This document shows positions 10,840 through 24,097 of a stretch of DNA of 64,000 nt, one piece after another; positions within the stretch are counted from its first letter, which is position 1, and every line of letters starts with the position of its first letter. A program made the translations under genes and the position numbers. The notes under the pieces are model-generated. The model worked only from the letters and a program-made list of their open reading frames with translations. It ran no database searches and was not told where the DNA came from. The stretch is from contig NC_087158.1 of assembly GCF_035594125.1 (NCBI RefSeq), positions 4,309,001 to 4,373,000 of the forward strand, read 5' to 3'. This stretch comes from Scylla paramamosain (Eukaryota > Arthropoda > Malacostraca > Decapoda > Portunidae).

Positions 10840-12060
10840 GGTAAAGAACAATGATGATCTACCTTCCCTGCCATTTCATTCCACACGAGTTGCTTTAAAT
10901 CTAACTGTTTTGTGCTTCATCGCTGTTCTGCCTTGTGGTAGACGAAGATTAACTCTATGTCTGGTATGGTAAGAGTGGATATCTTCACTGGTGGTAAACA
11001 TGTCTCTCAATGCTCGTGAAACCAATTATAATATTTATAAATAATTATGTAAATGTAATTTGAATATACATAATTTACATAATTATATTTATTATATTTA
11101 TAAATGAAATTGATATTTATATAAAAGATTATGTAACTTTATAAATTCTTGTAGCCTTTTGTTCATAATTTATTCCAATATTTTAGAGAAAACACTGAAT
11201 ATGGAAACTGGTCAATAATTATTCATCAGTGTACAGTCACCTCCTTTATATATATGGGAATAACCTTACCAGTTTTTATTTCCTGTGGAAATACACCTTG
11301 TAAAAAAGACTGGTTTATGTGTCAGAGCCTTTAAGAAAACTAGATATGTCCTCTTAATGATATCAGCTGTTATGTTATATCCTGGGCTCTTTCTCTCTTA
11401 GCATTTGTATTATGTTAGTGACCTCATGGTTGTCCATATGGTGCTAAAAAATTGAGTTGCGGTTTGGTGCTGGTAAATCAATAGTATGGACAGTATTATC
11501 CTAATTTACAGTATTACAGATTTCAAGAAATTTCTTTATCCTAGACTCATTAAAAATCTTCTCTGTTGTAGTCTTGTTTTTTTTTTTTCACTAGGTTTTC
11601 TCAATACAAAATATAGGAAGGTGATCTGAGATATGTGTACAACACACTATTAACAAAACTGTTACTGTGAGCATTATTACAAAATATATTGTCAATAAGT
11701 GTGGCTGAAGTACTAGTAATTCTTGTTGATTTATTGATTAATGGTAAAAAGGAGTAGCTTACCAAAGTATTTATGAGGTTTGACATTGGTTGATGTCTTT
11801 TATTTCTAAGCAAATCTAAGTTAAAGTCTCCCATAATATATTTCTCCTTTCGTTCCTTATTCACAATATTTAAAATTTCATTTATGGACTCAAGAAAGGG
11901 ATCAATTGATGCATCAGAAGGTTTATAGACAACTCCAATTATTGTTTTTTTTGCCTTGCAGTTCTGAACTGCTTAGTTCTATAAATGATGATTCGACATT
12001 ATTATTATTGATTGTTAAGTCATTTCTATTATTAAACACTATATCTGATTTGTATATGAG
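10840..12060 (-). mobile_element. Degenerate LINE (APE endonuclease and RT fragments, CR1/L2-like)
   Basis: Reading leftwards on the minus strand: an endonuclease piece at 11864-11601 (MGDFNLDLL, then INKSTRITSTSATLIDNIF, close to the usual PTRxTxxSATLIDNIF); an RT N-terminal piece around 11320-11180 (SFLQGVFPQEIKTGKVIPIY, then frame-broken matches to the NYRPISILSVFSKILEK region); and a C-terminal piece around 11000-10850 (SEDIHSYHTRHRVNLRLPQG). Most of the RT palm is missing and frames shift between pieces, so it is a dead copy. It may belong to the same broad family as the fragment at 780-1400. Confidence 0.7.
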
Positions 12061-12595
12061 GTAGATTTTTAATGGGTTGCCAGCAAGAAATAAGGATTTA
12101 TAATATATGAAATGTGTGTTTTATGATCATTATGGTGAATGACACTTCTTGATCTGCTGTGAGCGGCTAGGGCAGCCAATCACCAAGCAAATGGTGTACT
12201 GATATCGTGACCAACCATGGAGTAAGGATGCAGAGCCCCATTGCATGGGAACTTTGTATTTTTAGGTGTGCCATAGCTGTGATTTTGTGTGTGATAATGG
12301 TATTTGGGCATATTATTAAGTATGATAGTGATGAAATGCTGTAGCTGAAGTTGCAGGAGCAGAGGTGCACAAGATTTAGTCAAGTAAAACATATCTTCCT
12401 TCTCAAGAATTATCACCTTACATTTTCTTGCATGCTCCTTGATCCACCAATTTGAAGTTCTCTTTTACTCTCTGCAAAGAGAACAGTATCATATGCAAAC
12501 AGATGAGTTATCACAGCCCACCGTCTCTATATATTGTTTTGTATTTACTTTGATGTTAGTGATGAAAGTAATGCATATTGTTTGTATATTTACAG

Positions 12596-12943
12596 CTTGT
12601 GAGGAAGGGGATGAGGTGGCTGGAGGAGAGGAAGAAGAGGAAGCGGAGGGAGAGGAAGAGCTTCAGGAAGAAGTAGCAGAACCACAAGCAGAAGTAGAGG
12701 AAGAGCATGATGTACCTGTTGCTGCCAAGGAACCAGAACCACAACAGGAACCTGAGGTGGCCAAGAGGAAGTCTGAGTCTCCTGTTAAGAAAACAGCATC
12801 ACCTCAGAAGGAGTCAGAGCCTTCACCTAAGAGACCTGAGCCAGAACCTTCAAGAAAGGAACCAGAACCAGTACCGGAGGTCAAGACCGAACCTGAAGAC
12901 TCAGCCAAATTGGGCTACGAAGATGCTCCGATGGAAGAATTGG
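12596..12943 (+). CDS. HNRNPU-like: hnRNP U-like protein, exon 2 (acidic and Pro/Glu-rich linker)
   Basis: The exon starts after TTTACAG and ends before GTGAGT. It is 348 bp, phase 1 at both ends. It encodes a very acidic run (GDEVAGGEEEEEAEGEEELQ) and then a charged PEPQQEP / PEPSPKRPEPEPSRKEPEP linker. Low-complexity acidic linkers between SAP and SPRY are typical of hnRNP U, UL1 and UL2. There are no folded-domain motifs. An LGYEDAPMEEL segment closes the exon and leads into exon 3. The assignment to this gene rests on matching phase with exons 1 and 3 and on family architecture, not on a transcript. Confidence 0.8.
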
Positions 12944-13817
12944 GTGAGTTTTTTTGCATATTCACTCTTTTCTATTTACTTTGGTTACTGTAAAATATAG
13001 TGAAAGCAATGGTTGATAAAGTAGAGAGAGGGAACATTTACAAAATTTGAAATGTGGATCTAATTTCTCAAAATTTTATCCAAGGAACTATATTAGCATT
13101 ACTGGGAGTCCTTTGGTAAATTTATGGTAGTCTTGAGCAATGCCATTTTGTGGTTATGGGCATTCTCCTTTGAATTTTTTTTCTTCAGTGCTACACTTAC
13201 ACTGCTCTCTAATACACTCATGTCTTACTTTTTGTGCTACATCATACATGTTACACCAAACACAATCTTTTACATATTAAATAAAGAAAGCAAACAAAAG
13301 ATAATTATGTATTCCATTTTGATAAAAAAAATAGAAAATACAAAGAACTTGTCAGTGAGCATGCTGGAGGAATACACTGTCATGTGGCGATGGACTGAGG
13401 AAGGAAGCGTCAGTCAGTCTCATTTGTGTGCCATGTTAGATTAGTCCTTGTTCTCTAACTTGTGTTCCTTTTTTTGCCCTTCATTACAATTCTGAGGCAT
13501 GAGGCTGACTCTTCATCTTCAGGTGGCAGTGCATTGAGTAAACAGAAAGCACTCTCAGTGGAAGTTGGATAAGACTTAGTGAAATGGTTGCAGAAAGGAG
13601 AAAGGCTGATAACACTGGCCGGTTGCTTGGCTTGAGCCATTGGACTGTAACTACAATGGGGAGTTTGCGGAACTATACCGCTAGATGTCGTTGCTGCTCA
13701 TCTAACTGTAGGAAAGAGAGCTAAAATATTGTTGTAGTAAATCCCAGGTGTGTAAAGATGCATAGAACATTGATCATCATGATACTATTGAAATGATGTA
13801 TCGACTTTTCAGTATCC

Positions 13818-13818
<1 letters not shown>

Positions 13819-13854
<36 letters not shown>

Positions 13855-16150
13855 AGGAAGGACACTGGCCAAGGGCAACAAAAATCTGATAAAAAAAATG
13901 CCCACTGAAATGCCAGTCCCATAAAAGGGTCAAAGCAGTGGTCAAAAATTGATGGATAAGTGTCTTAAAACCTCCCTCTTGAAGGAATTCAAGTCATAGG
14001 AAGGTGGAAATACAGAAGCAGGCAGGGAGTTCCAGAGTTTACCAGAGAAAGGGATGAATGATTGAGAATACTGGTTAACTCTTGCGTTAGAGAGGTGGAC
14101 AGAATAGGGGTGAGAGAAAGAAGAAAGTCTTGTGCAGCGAGGCCGCGGAAGGAGGGGAGGCATGCAGTTAGCAAGATCAGAGGAGCAGTTCACATGAAAA
14201 TAGCGGTAGAAGACAGCTAGATATGCAACATTGCAGCGGTGAGAGAGAGGCTGAAGACAGTCAGTTAGAGGACAGGAGTTGATGAGACAAAAAGCTTTTG
14301 ATTCCACCCTGTCTAGAAGAGCAGTATGAGTGGAACACTCCCAGACATGTAAAGCATACTCCATTCATGGATGGATAAGGCCCTTGTACAGAGTTAGCAG
14401 CTGGGGGGGGTGAGAAAAACTGGCAGAGACGTCTCAGAACACCTAACTTCATAGAAGCTGTTTTAGCTAGAGATGAGATGTGAAGTTTCCAGTTCAGATC
14501 ATAAGTAAAGGACAGACCGAGGATGTTCAGTGTAGAAGAGGGAGACAGTTGAGTGTCATTGAAGAAGAGGGGATAGTTGTCTGGAAGGTTGTGTCGAGTT
14601 GACAGATGGAGGAATTGAGTTTTTGAGGCATTGAACAATACCAAGTTTGCTCTGAAAGGTTTTGACATTTTCTGTTAATGAAGGAGTTTTTGGCAAGTTG
14701 GAGAACAGACTTGGCATGGTTCTGGGCAGAAATATAAAGTGCATGAGATTCTGGTGATGGAAGGCTTAAGTACCTTTTGTGGGCCCTCTCTATCATGTAT
14801 AGCACGAGAACAAGCTGTGTTAAACCAAGGTTTAGAAGGTTTAGGACGAGAAAAAGAGTGAGGAATGTATGCCTCCATGCCAGACACTATCACCTCTGTT
14901 ATGCGCTCAGCACACAAAGACGGGTCTCTGACATGGAAGCAGTAGTCATTCCAAGGAAAATCAGCAAAATACCTCCTCGGGTCCCCCCAACTAGCAGAGG
15001 CAAAACGCCAGAGGCACCTTCGCTTAGGGGGATCCTGAGGAGGGATTGGAGTGATAGTACAAGATAAAGATATGAGATTGTGATCGGAGGAGCCCAACGG
15101 AGAAGAAAGGGTGACAGCATAAGCAGAAGGATTAGAGGTCAGGAAAAGGTCAAGAATGTTGGGCGTATCTCCAAGACGGTCAGGAATACGAGTAGGGTGT
15201 TGCACCAATTGCTCTAGGTCATGGAGGATAGCAAAGTTGTAGGCTAGTTCACCAGGATGGTCAGTGAAGGGAGAGGAAAGCCAAAGCTGGTGGTGAACAT
15301 TGAAGTCTCCAAGAATGGAACATTGAAGTCTCCAAGAATGGAAATCTCTGCAAAAGGGAAGAGGGTCAGAATGTGCTCCACTTTGGAAGTTAAGTAGTCA
15401 GAGGATTTCTTATAATCAGAGGAGTTAGGCGAGAGGTATACAGCACAGATAAATTTAGTATGAGAGTGACTCTGTAGTCGTAGCCAGATGGTGGAAAACT
15501 CGGAAGATTCAAGAGCGTGGGCACAAGAGCAGGTTAAGTCATTGCGCACATAAACACAGCATCCAGCTTTGCATCGAAAATGAGGATAGAGAAAGTAGGA
15601 GGGAACAGAAAAAGGGCTACTGTCAGTTCCCTCAGACACCTGAGTTTCAGTGAGGAAAAGAAGATGAGGTTTAGAAGAGGAGAGGTGGTGTTCTACATAT
15701 TGAAAATTAGATCTTAGACCGCGAATGTTGCAGAAGTTAATGAAGAAAAAGTTTAGGGGGGTGTCAAGACACTTAGGGTCGTCGACAGAAAGGCAATCCG
15801 ACCTGGGGACATTTATGGTCCCCTCCCCAGATGGGGACTCCGAGGCTGGTGTAGGAGTCGCCATGATGATTTTAAAATTTTTGAGTGAATGGTGTGTGTG
15901 TTATTAGATGCTTGTAGTTTTGTGTGGAGGAAGAGAGTTGTCTTTAGAGGGCAGGCTGTGACTGGCCCCTTGTGTTGTGAGACACAAAGGGAAACGTTCA
16001 GTGAGGTCACAGCTGGGTTTAATGATAAGTTCACAGCACCCCCTGAACAGTGCTTTAGACCTCACTGGGAGTAATTATCATTTCGGCAGGTGTCTACTGC
16101 CTCCTCCTGTTACGCTTAGGGCGTAGTGGAGATGGGCACCGCAGCAACAT
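13819..16150 (-). mobile_element. LINE copy A, internally deleted, with poly-A tail
   Basis: The poly-A tail reads as the T run at 13819-13850. Moving 5' to 3' on the minus strand: a 5' leader (about 16150-15865), an ATG at 15864, the APE endonuclease ([34 protein letters not shown]), the linker ([39 protein letters not shown]), and then a direct jump to the RT thumb and tail ([74 protein letters not shown]). Compared with copy B at 25175-27416, about 1.06 kb carrying the RT palm is missing at about 14665. A 23-bp tandem duplication at 15298-15343 also breaks the endonuclease frame. The copy is non-functional. Confidence 0.85.
15244..15864 (-). pseudogene. LINE A APE endonuclease, frameshifted
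   Basis: This frame starts at ATG 15864 and gives the N-terminal endonuclease: FCNIRGLRSNFQYVEHHLSS, then HLLFLTETQVSEGTDSSPFS with the catalytic-type TET glutamate, VYVRNDLTCS, and ISILGDFNV with the DFN motif. Right after GDFNV a 23-bp tandem repeat shifts the frame and the protein ends in unrelated residues. The correct downstream frame resumes at 15208 ([11 protein letters not shown]). Copy C (38860-38900) lacks the duplication, so it is specific to copy A. Confidence 0.75.
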
Positions 16151-17249
16151 TCAACTTCTTATCCAACAATGTGTTTCTTAAGTTCAACCAGCGTGGCTGA
16201 GTCATGTGTTTGTTTTGGTTAGAGATACAGCATTACTATCGCCAGGACATTTAAGTTGCCAATTTTTTTATTAAAATTGCCATTTCCATAAACTAGGAAG
16301 GAGATCTATGTAATTTGGACTTTTGACTGTCACAGACATGTTGCCTTTATGTTTACTGTCGTCTAGATTAAGACATTTCCAATCAAGAGTGTATTCATTT
16401 GGAAATCTTAAGATGACCAAATAAATCTAAATGCCGATTCACTAGAAAATCAACTTATATACATTTGTGCATGAAAAGAGTTTGATTTTAATTGTTACTA
16501 CTTAGAAGGGATTATGTAGAAAATATATTATATAAGTCCATTGCATCATGTAAATAGAATAACATTGTAAGTATATCTGATATTGCTTGTATGTGAGAGA
16601 AGAGTTTGTGTCTGTGCTGTCACCTGGTGACAACCACTAGTTCTGAAAACTCCCCATTATCAAAGATAAAGATTGCATCATTGAATATGTGAAAGGCTCT
16701 GCTCCTTGAAAATCAACTGTGATAACCAAGCAGTGTAATGGTATGAGTATTGGTATGGAGTGGTTAATATTACTTTGGTTACAAGACCAGTATAAATAGT
16801 GTATTCCGGTGAGCCTTCTGTTAATTCAGAGGCTTAAAAGTTTGTGTGAAGCCTTGAAAAGTGGAAAGGAAGAAGGGAATGAAAGTGAAGAGTTTTCAGC
16901 CACTAATTTGTGGTTTATGCAGCTTAAAGGCCATATTATTAAATTCCCTCCTCCCTTTTCCCATCTGCTTCCCCTTCCCTTTGCCATTTGTGATATTATT
17001 AATCTCAACCATCCCCGTGGGTGTGGTTAAAACTGGCTACAGGGACGGTGTGGGGTAGAAAAGTGTTGGCTGGATGAGAGACAAAACACCTTTGCCTTGC
17101 CTTTGTATATTTTTGGAAACACGCTTACTGATTTGTTTTTTTATAGAAGGTAATGTGTTTACAGAGATAGGAAAAAAAACAATGATGTAACATTTCAGAT
17201 TTTGCTTAAATTGATGTGTTTGTAATGTTTCTGGAGATATTGGTGCATT

Positions 17250-17271
17250 ACACACACACACACACACACAC
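17250..17271. repeat. (CA)n microsatellite
   Basis: About eleven CA units within otherwise unremarkable intronic DNA. Confidence 0.9.
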
Positions 17272-17439
17272 CCGAGCAGCCAAGCTGGAAGGATCCATGG
17301 TAGCAGCTCTATGATCACCAAGATAAGCCAGTTGTGGTATAGGGAGTTTGGAGCAGTACTGTTTCTGTCTCTGTAATGAAATAGGAAAAAGGAAGATGTG
17401 ATTCTAAAAGTAGAGTTGAAAGAAAATTAGAAGGGGAAA

Positions 17440-19858
17440 ATGGAACTGAACTGAAGTGGTTTGTTTATGCTGAGCGATGAGTTGGCAGCGGGGGAAAACA
17501 ACTTCTCGGGGTTTTCTGCTGGTGACAGTGAGATTAGCACAAAACTATGGCACAGAAGAGTGTTGGCCCTGGAAAGTGATGTGGAAAAACTTATGGAGAG
17601 ATTCAGAGCTATGGAAGAGAGCCAGATAAGCCATATTAAAGAACTGAAGGGATTGAGAGCCAAGAACATAGGGCTTAGAAATCAGTACATTGCTCTGGAG
17701 ATAGAGATTAAGGAGTGCAGTAAGAAAGTGGAAGGAAGGGCCATTAAGTGAAAGGCAAGATGCATGGAAAAAGCTCCAAGAAGGAGATAAGGTAAAGTTT
17801 GAGAGGAAAGTTAAGTTGGAGAAACAAATGAGTGAGCAAGAGATCATACAAGGAGAGGCAGTAAACTTTGAGAAAATAATAGAGCAATGAAATATGGCCA
17901 AAATAATGCAAAAGGTGATTAATGTTATCAAGACAAATGAGTCTCTTATAAGAGAGACAGTTGACAAAAAGAAATGTATAATTGTCTTTGGGGTTAAGGA
18001 AATTAAGTAAATCAACAAAGCAGTAAGAGAGAAAGAACTGAAAGAGATAGTAAACAAAGTTTTGGGAAAGGTACAAGAGGAGGGAAGATGTCTGGTTGAT
18101 GAAGTGGAAGAATACCACACAGTTGGGAAATTTGCAGGTGAAGGGCACAGACCCATAAGAATAATATTTAAATCACAGAAGGAAGCTGAGAAGGCTCTGA
18201 CAGGGGCCTGGAGATTAGCAAAAGATGAAGTAAAAAACATATGGCTGAGAAGAGACTTAAATGAAAAGGAAAGAAAAGAGCTAATTAAAATGAGGGAGGA
18301 AGTAAAGGCAAAAAACGGAAGAGCAGGAGATATTCTATTGGTGGGTGTTGGACATGAAAGTGAGGAAGTGGTAACTGAACAGGAGGGAGAACAGGGAAAC
18401 AAGCTAAGGAGAAAAAAGGGCATTTTGAAGGTAGCTTACACTAACATTAATGGACTCATCTCGGGATTAAGGGAATTAAATGTTTATTTAAATGAGAAAA
18501 GTCCAGATATAATGGGCCTCACAGAAATAAAATTATATGATGGGTTAGAGGTAAAGAACATTGGGCAAAATCAATACAATTTATAGAAAAGAAGAACATA
18601 TAAGAAAGGAGGAGGAGTGATGTTTCTAGTTAAGAAAACCTTAAAGGTGGTTGAAATAGAATATGGCAACAGATTAGCTGAGGTAATAAAAATTGGAGTG
18701 GAAAATACATAAGGCAAAAAGAGGTAATACAGTGATGTATGTACCACCAAAAACCAATGTCTGGTCAAATGAAGAATATGAAATAATGATAAAAGACACA
18801 GTGAGCTGGACAGAGAAAGTGCTAAGTGGTGATAAATTGATCATGATGGGAGACTTTAACTGTAAGGAGGTGTGCTGGGAACAGTGGTACATGGAGGGAA
18901 CAGAATCATCTTGGGGTAATAAGTTATTACAACTGGCAATGGATAATATATTAACTCAATGGATAAAAGGTGATACAAGATTTGGAAAAGATGGAGAAAC
19001 ATCAAGACGATCTGTTATTTAGTAAGGAACCAAAAGGAATTGAGAATGTTCACACAGAGTGTCTATTAACCAAACATGACCATGCTACAATAGAATTCAA
19101 TGTAAATGAAGAAATAGAGAATCAAAGGAATGAACAACACTATGCTGGGAGATTAAATTACTGTAAGGCAGACTTTGATAACATGGATTTTTTCAAGAGG
19201 AGAGATGGGATAGATTCCATAAGGCTACAGGGGTCCAAGAGAAGTGGGATGAACTTCTTAAAATATATAAAGGTAAAAGAAAGTTTGTGCCTAAAAAGCA
19301 GACAGTAATAGCTGGTAAAAAAGAGTGGTTTAATAAAAGATGCGAAGCAGCAAGAAGGATGAAAGAGGATACGTGGAAAAAATGGAGGAGAAGTAAAAGA
19401 ATTAACTTGTGGAATAATTACAAACAAGTAAGGAATGATTATGTGAAGATCCTGAGGGATGAACAAAGACAGTTTGAAAAAGATATAATTGACAGGTATA
19501 AACATGAGCCCAAACTTTTCTATAGATATGTGAATGGTAAACTGAAAAGCAAAGTGAGTATAGGAAAGCTAATGATAGATGGAGTGGTTTATGAAGACAC
19601 GAAAGAGATAGCAGAAATGATGAATAAGAGCTTCAAGGAAGTTTTTACAAAGGAAAAGGAATGTATAAGGCCATTGCGCACACCTGAAAATGGAAAAATA
19701 GAGGAATTTCAAGTAACAAAAGAAGAAGTTGATGAAATCATCAAAACGTTAGGAGTGAGAAAGGTCACAGGACCAGATGGAGTGTCAGGATGGGTAATAA
19801 AAGAATGCAGTAACCAGCTTAGTGATAAATTACATACCATCATATGTACCTCTATTTA
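17440..19858 (+). mobile_element. LINE D, 5' part (ORF1-like, endonuclease, start of RT)
   Basis: From about 17461 a coiled-coil ORF1-like peptide appears (LESDVEKLMERFRAMEES), then a charged region to about 18420. The endonuclease follows in several frames: KVAYTNINGLISGLREL, DIMGLTEIKL, VMYVPPKTNVWSNEEYE, KLIMMGDFNCKEVCWE, and CLLTKHDHATIEF, whose SDH-like site has become KHD. The linker is EWFNKRCEAARRMKED. The RT start is VTKEEVDEIIKTLGVRKVTG PDG. The reading is cut at TTA 19856-19858 by the Harbinger at 19859 and resumes at 27985. Several frameshifts and stops make it a pseudogene. It lies in sense orientation within host intron 2. Confidence 0.8.
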
Positions 19859-21183
19859 GGCCGATTTATACACATCAGTGACGTATCGGTGCCATGTCCG
19901 CTCAGTGCTTCGGTGTCAGTGAAAAAAAATATCGTTGCTTTGAATTCAACTGAAGCATTTATACACATCTGGAGCAGTACAGTGTTTTAACTCTCAGTGA
20001 CCGTTATGTCTCCGTTCCGTGAAGCTGAGTATCATCGCCACCGATATAATCATATCACACCGCACCACACCTCATACCACATCACACCACACCTCACCTC
20101 ACATTGCATTTTTCTTTTTTATTGATGTATTTAATATATACTTAATTTTGTAGTCACACTAAATGTCAGGTTTATTTTTGCTGGGTTTTTTTTTTTTATA
20201 TTTCTCTGCCTTTCATTTTCAAATCTGCAGTCATGAAAACTGCCATGGTACAGATCCAGCCTCTGAATTAAAGTAATCTTTGTACAGCTCTCTTACAGTT
20301 AATGCATCTCTTGTTGCATTTCCACCCTGCAAAGGCAGATTTTCAAGTCTTGCTTCTGCTGTTTTAGGCACGGTTGCATTTACCTCATATGGGCGTGTTT
20401 TTACATCATATTTTCTAATGACATTATGCAGAACACAGATTGCAAGTATCATGTGATCAACATTTTCTGGTTTTGTTTGAATTCTTCGGTTACATATTCT
20501 AAACATCGGTTACATATTGCCAAACGTATTTTCAACAACTCTTCTGACACAAGACAGTCTATAATTAAAGACATGCCTAGAATTATCCAAATCTTGCCCA
20601 GGATGTGGTCACATCAAATAAGTTTTTAGAGGGATGGCTTCATCATCCACCATTACGTACAGAACCTTAGTATTTGTGCCTGGCAATGTAGCATTGCCTG
20701 GTACTGATAATGTGCCTCGCTGTAGTGCTTTGCTTACCAGAATTTGCAAAAATTCCACCATCACTGCTTTTTCCATATGCACCAACATAAATTGTGATGA
20801 AATTGTAATGTGCATCAACAAGTGCCAACAAGACAATTGAAAATGTCTTCTTATAGTTAAAGTACAGAGAACCACTATTTGGGGAAGCTTGTGAATGGTA
20901 AAATATTTGCCGTCCAAAGCTCCCAAGCAGTTAGGAAAATTCCAAAGTGTTGAAAAGTCATTAGGCCGAGCGCACATTGAGACGCAGGCAACACAGGCGA
21001 CACAGCACAGAGCAGGGCAGAAAACTGCATCTCACTGGTTTAAACCTAAGCACGCATATTGACACGCAGGACAGCACAGCACAGATGCAGCCTGTGTTGG
21101 CCTGCGTGATGCAGTCGTTCGAACGCAGTTTCCTGTGCCACGTGCGGCGCAGCTTGATAGCAACTCACTCTTTAGTACTCACA

Positions 21184-21333
21184 ATGTCGTCCACGGAGCA
21201 ACTCATAGAGGCTGTTCGCCATCAAAGACTGCTGTATGACACTAGTCATCCTGATTATATGAGAGGAACTTATAAGGACGAGTTATGGGCTGACATTGCA
21301 TTGAGTCTACAATTAAAAGATGGTGAGTATGGG

Positions 21334-21375
<42 letters not shown>

Positions 21376-22514
21376 CAGTGTTATTATGAAAATCACTCTT
21401 GAGATGTACATTTATTGTAATTAGTAATTATCGGGTTTTTTCAATGAAAACTAATATCTGATGCAGATTTTATTACACAACAAAATTTATACAAAAAATA
21501 TTACCATGCCTACTGTCTATGTTCTCACTATGTTTTTTTTTTTTTGTTCACATCATTAGCATTACCTTTTTCCAGTTATTTCTTCCTCTTGTCTTTTAAT
21601 ATTTTCCTCGACGAACACTCTCTGTTTGCCAAGGCAGACTTCCTGTTGCTGAATTGAAATAGAGTTTGAACTGCTCTCTCACTTGAAATGCAGAGACAGT
21701 ACATCTAGATACATTTGGCAATGTTTTGAGTTCCTCATGCGCATCTGTTGACATATGTGTTCCCAAGTAATTGTGAAGAACACAAGCTGCCTTTACCATG
21801 TTATCAACTGTTTCTACCTTTATAGTAAATGGCCGCATGAATACCCTGAATTGAGAAGCCAATATACCAAAGGCACACTCAACTGTTTGCCTTGCTCGTG
21901 ACAGTCTGTAATTAAATACTTTATTTTCAAAATTATCCTTTGTCTTTGATTTAGGATATGGACGCAATAAATTATCTAGCAGTGGAAATGCAGCATCTCC
22001 AACAAACATAGATGGCAATTCTCCTTGTACATCTTCAATGGGTTTTGGTTTAGGTATATTCAAAGATTTGCTTACAATTTTCTTTCCCAGTGCAGAGTTG
22101 CTAAAAACATGTCCGTCACTAAAACGGCCCATGGACCCCACGTCTATTGTAGTGAATCTATATGATGAGTCAACAGTGGCCATCAACACAATTGAAAATG
22201 TCTCCTTATAATTAAAGAAGGATGACCCACTGTTTGATGGTTTTCGGATGCATATACGTTTTCCATCAATTGCTCCCACACAATGTGGCAAGTGCCACTT
22301 TTTTTCAAAATCACATGCCACTTTCTCCCATGTTTCCATTGTGGGTTCTGGTAAATAGACAGGTTGCATGTTGTTCCACACAGCAGTTGCTACTTGACTG
22401 AATATATTTGACACGGTCCGATCCCCTATTCTGTAGCTATAGCCAATGCTTTTATAGGAATCTCCAGTAGCCAGATATCTGAAAAGATATTAAGCTCGAC
22501 TATAGTTTTACCCT

Positions 22515-22556
<42 letters not shown>

Positions 22557-23396
22557 AGTGTTAATTATGTTCTATTTTGTACAGGGGCTGCTGCAAAGGA
22601 GGCATGGCTAAAAATACATAATTGTCATTGTGACGCCCTTAGGAGGCAAAAGAAATTAAAGGGTACGAGTGGATCATGTGCTGTTGTGATTAAGCCATGG
22701 AAATATCAGCAGCAAATGGAATTTCTGGTACCATACATGGCCAACAGAGAGACAAGCTCAAATGTAACTGGGACTGACAATGACACTCAACGGACTGTTG
22801 AAGGTGATATTAGTTCCGATGAAGAAAGGAGTACAGAACCCACCACTGATTTACATGAAAATGTGCCCCATGACAACGTTCATGATGATGATGATCGCGA
22901 TGATAATAGTGAGAGTATTGTGGACCCTTCAGCTCATTCGAGAACAATAAAGAAGAAAAAGATTGTAGACAATCGTAAAATGAAAGCAGATATTAATTCT
23001 CTACTGAAACAATCCATTGCAAATCATGAAGAGAGAGCCAAACACAGAGCACTTGAAAGGAAAAAGCTGGAAGACAAATTAGGACAGGAGGAAAGAGATC
23101 CCCTATATCAGTTTTTCATGGCTATGTATGCAACAACGGCTAAAATGCCACCAGCATCACAGCACATGATCAAGCGGGAAGTATTCCGTATAGTTTCGGA
23201 CGCTGAAGAGACCTTGTTAGGCATGTCTCCTCATTCCCAAGGTCACTCCTCTCACTCCTCGTATGGTTCTACTCCTCTTGTATGTACTACACCTACTGAT
23301 CCATCTACTGCTGATACATCACAATCTCACCCCATGTGTTCGCAAGAGCATCAGGATGCATCCCATGATTTCACATCAAATTATTTTATGCTCTGA
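21184..23396 (+). CDS. H2 MADF/BESS accessory protein (exons 21184-21322, 22585-23396)
   Basis: Exon 1 encodes MSSTEQLIEAVRHQRLLYD and KDELWADIALSLQLKDG, the first half of a MADF (Myb/SANT-like) DNA-binding domain. It ends GATG|GTGAGT in phase 1. The acceptor TTTTGTACAG at 22584 joins to GAAAKEAWLKIHNCHCDALR, RQKKLK and WKYQQQMEFLVPYM, completing the MADF domain by about residue 95. A charged, Asp-rich linker and a basic patch (IKKKKIVDNRKMK) follow. A BESS-like motif (PLYQFFMAMYATTAKMPPAS) lies at about residues 218-255. Total 316 residues, no stops. In Harbinger elements the Myb-like protein partners the transposase for nuclear import and terminus binding. The transposase exon 2 lies in this gene's intron, on the other strand. 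Confidence 0.85.
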
Positions 23397-23431
23397 AAGC
23401 CATGTGTGATTACGTTGTTTATTGGTGATGA

Positions 23432-23509
<78 letters not shown>

Positions 23510-24097
23510 AGTATGAAATTAAAATTATTTTTCCTATTATTTTTATTTTTACAACTCTTTATTATGTAGGCTAATAATGGAAACATTATTACGTATGAGC
23601 AGTAAAGCGAAAATGTTTATTTAGAGGATTTCTGCCTCAGTCCCTATTATTTTTCTTTTACAATTCTTTATTGAAACATTATAATGTATGAATAGACAAG
23701 CGAAAATGTTTATTTACAAAATTTTTGCCTCAGTTCCTATATTCTTCAAAAAAGGATTTGCAGAAAAATAAACTCACCTTAAAAACACAGCCAGTTTTTC
23801 TCTACTCCCGATTGGTTTCTGGGCGTTGCATCCTTCAGAGAATATGTCACTGTGTATCATTGTGTGCATATCTTCAAATTGATCTCGGCTTAATCTGAAA
23901 TAGTTCTTGTATCTTGCATCAGACAGCTCAGAAGTTAAAGCAAATTCTCCATGTGTTTTCCTCTTCTCCATGTATTCACTCCTCCACACTGACCTCTTTG
24001 CTCTACAAATGTCATATAATAACTTTACTTTCTCAAACTCGTTTTCTGAGTCGGAATCGGAACTAAGGTTTCCAAAGTAATTTTTGGCAACAGCCAT
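21596..24097 (-). CDS. H2 Harbinger transposase (exons 24097-23778, 22478-21596)
   Basis: Exon 1 starts at ATG 24097 (MAVAKNYFGNLSSDSDSENE), continues with YKNYFRLSRDQFEDMHTMIH, and ends AAG|GTGAGT at 23778 in phase 2. Exon 2 starts at 22478 after a TTTTCAG acceptor with YLATGDSYKSIGYSYRIGDR. It contains WHLPHCVGAIDGKRICIRKP (first catalytic D), TIDVGSMGRFSDG, FVGDAAFPLLDNLLRPYP (second D) and FNYRLSRARQTVECAFGIL (the E). It ends FNSATGSLPWQ…GKY stop at 21596. Total 400 residues, a normal length for the family, with all blocks present and no stops. It should cut and paste at TTA sites. MADF exon 2 lies within its intron on the opposite strand. Confidence 0.9.

Larger units (their letters stand above)
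5265..12595 (+). other. Intron 1 of the hnRNP U-like gene
   Basis: Bounded by CAG|GTAAGG and a TTTACAG| acceptor, joining phase 1 to phase 1 to give the codon GCT. It contains TTAGG-like tracts, LINE remnants at 8175-8560 and 10840-12060, and the foldback at 8890-9400. The stretches 5345-6190, 6470-7530, 7610-8170, 9410-10830 and 12070-12595 show no gene, RNA or clear repeat structure to me. Confidence 0.75.

Noticed and set aside
22501..23506. CRISPR-like or satellite array at the CT repeats
   Set aside because: Plain dinucleotide microsatellites in a eukaryotic transposon; no repeat-spacer pattern.
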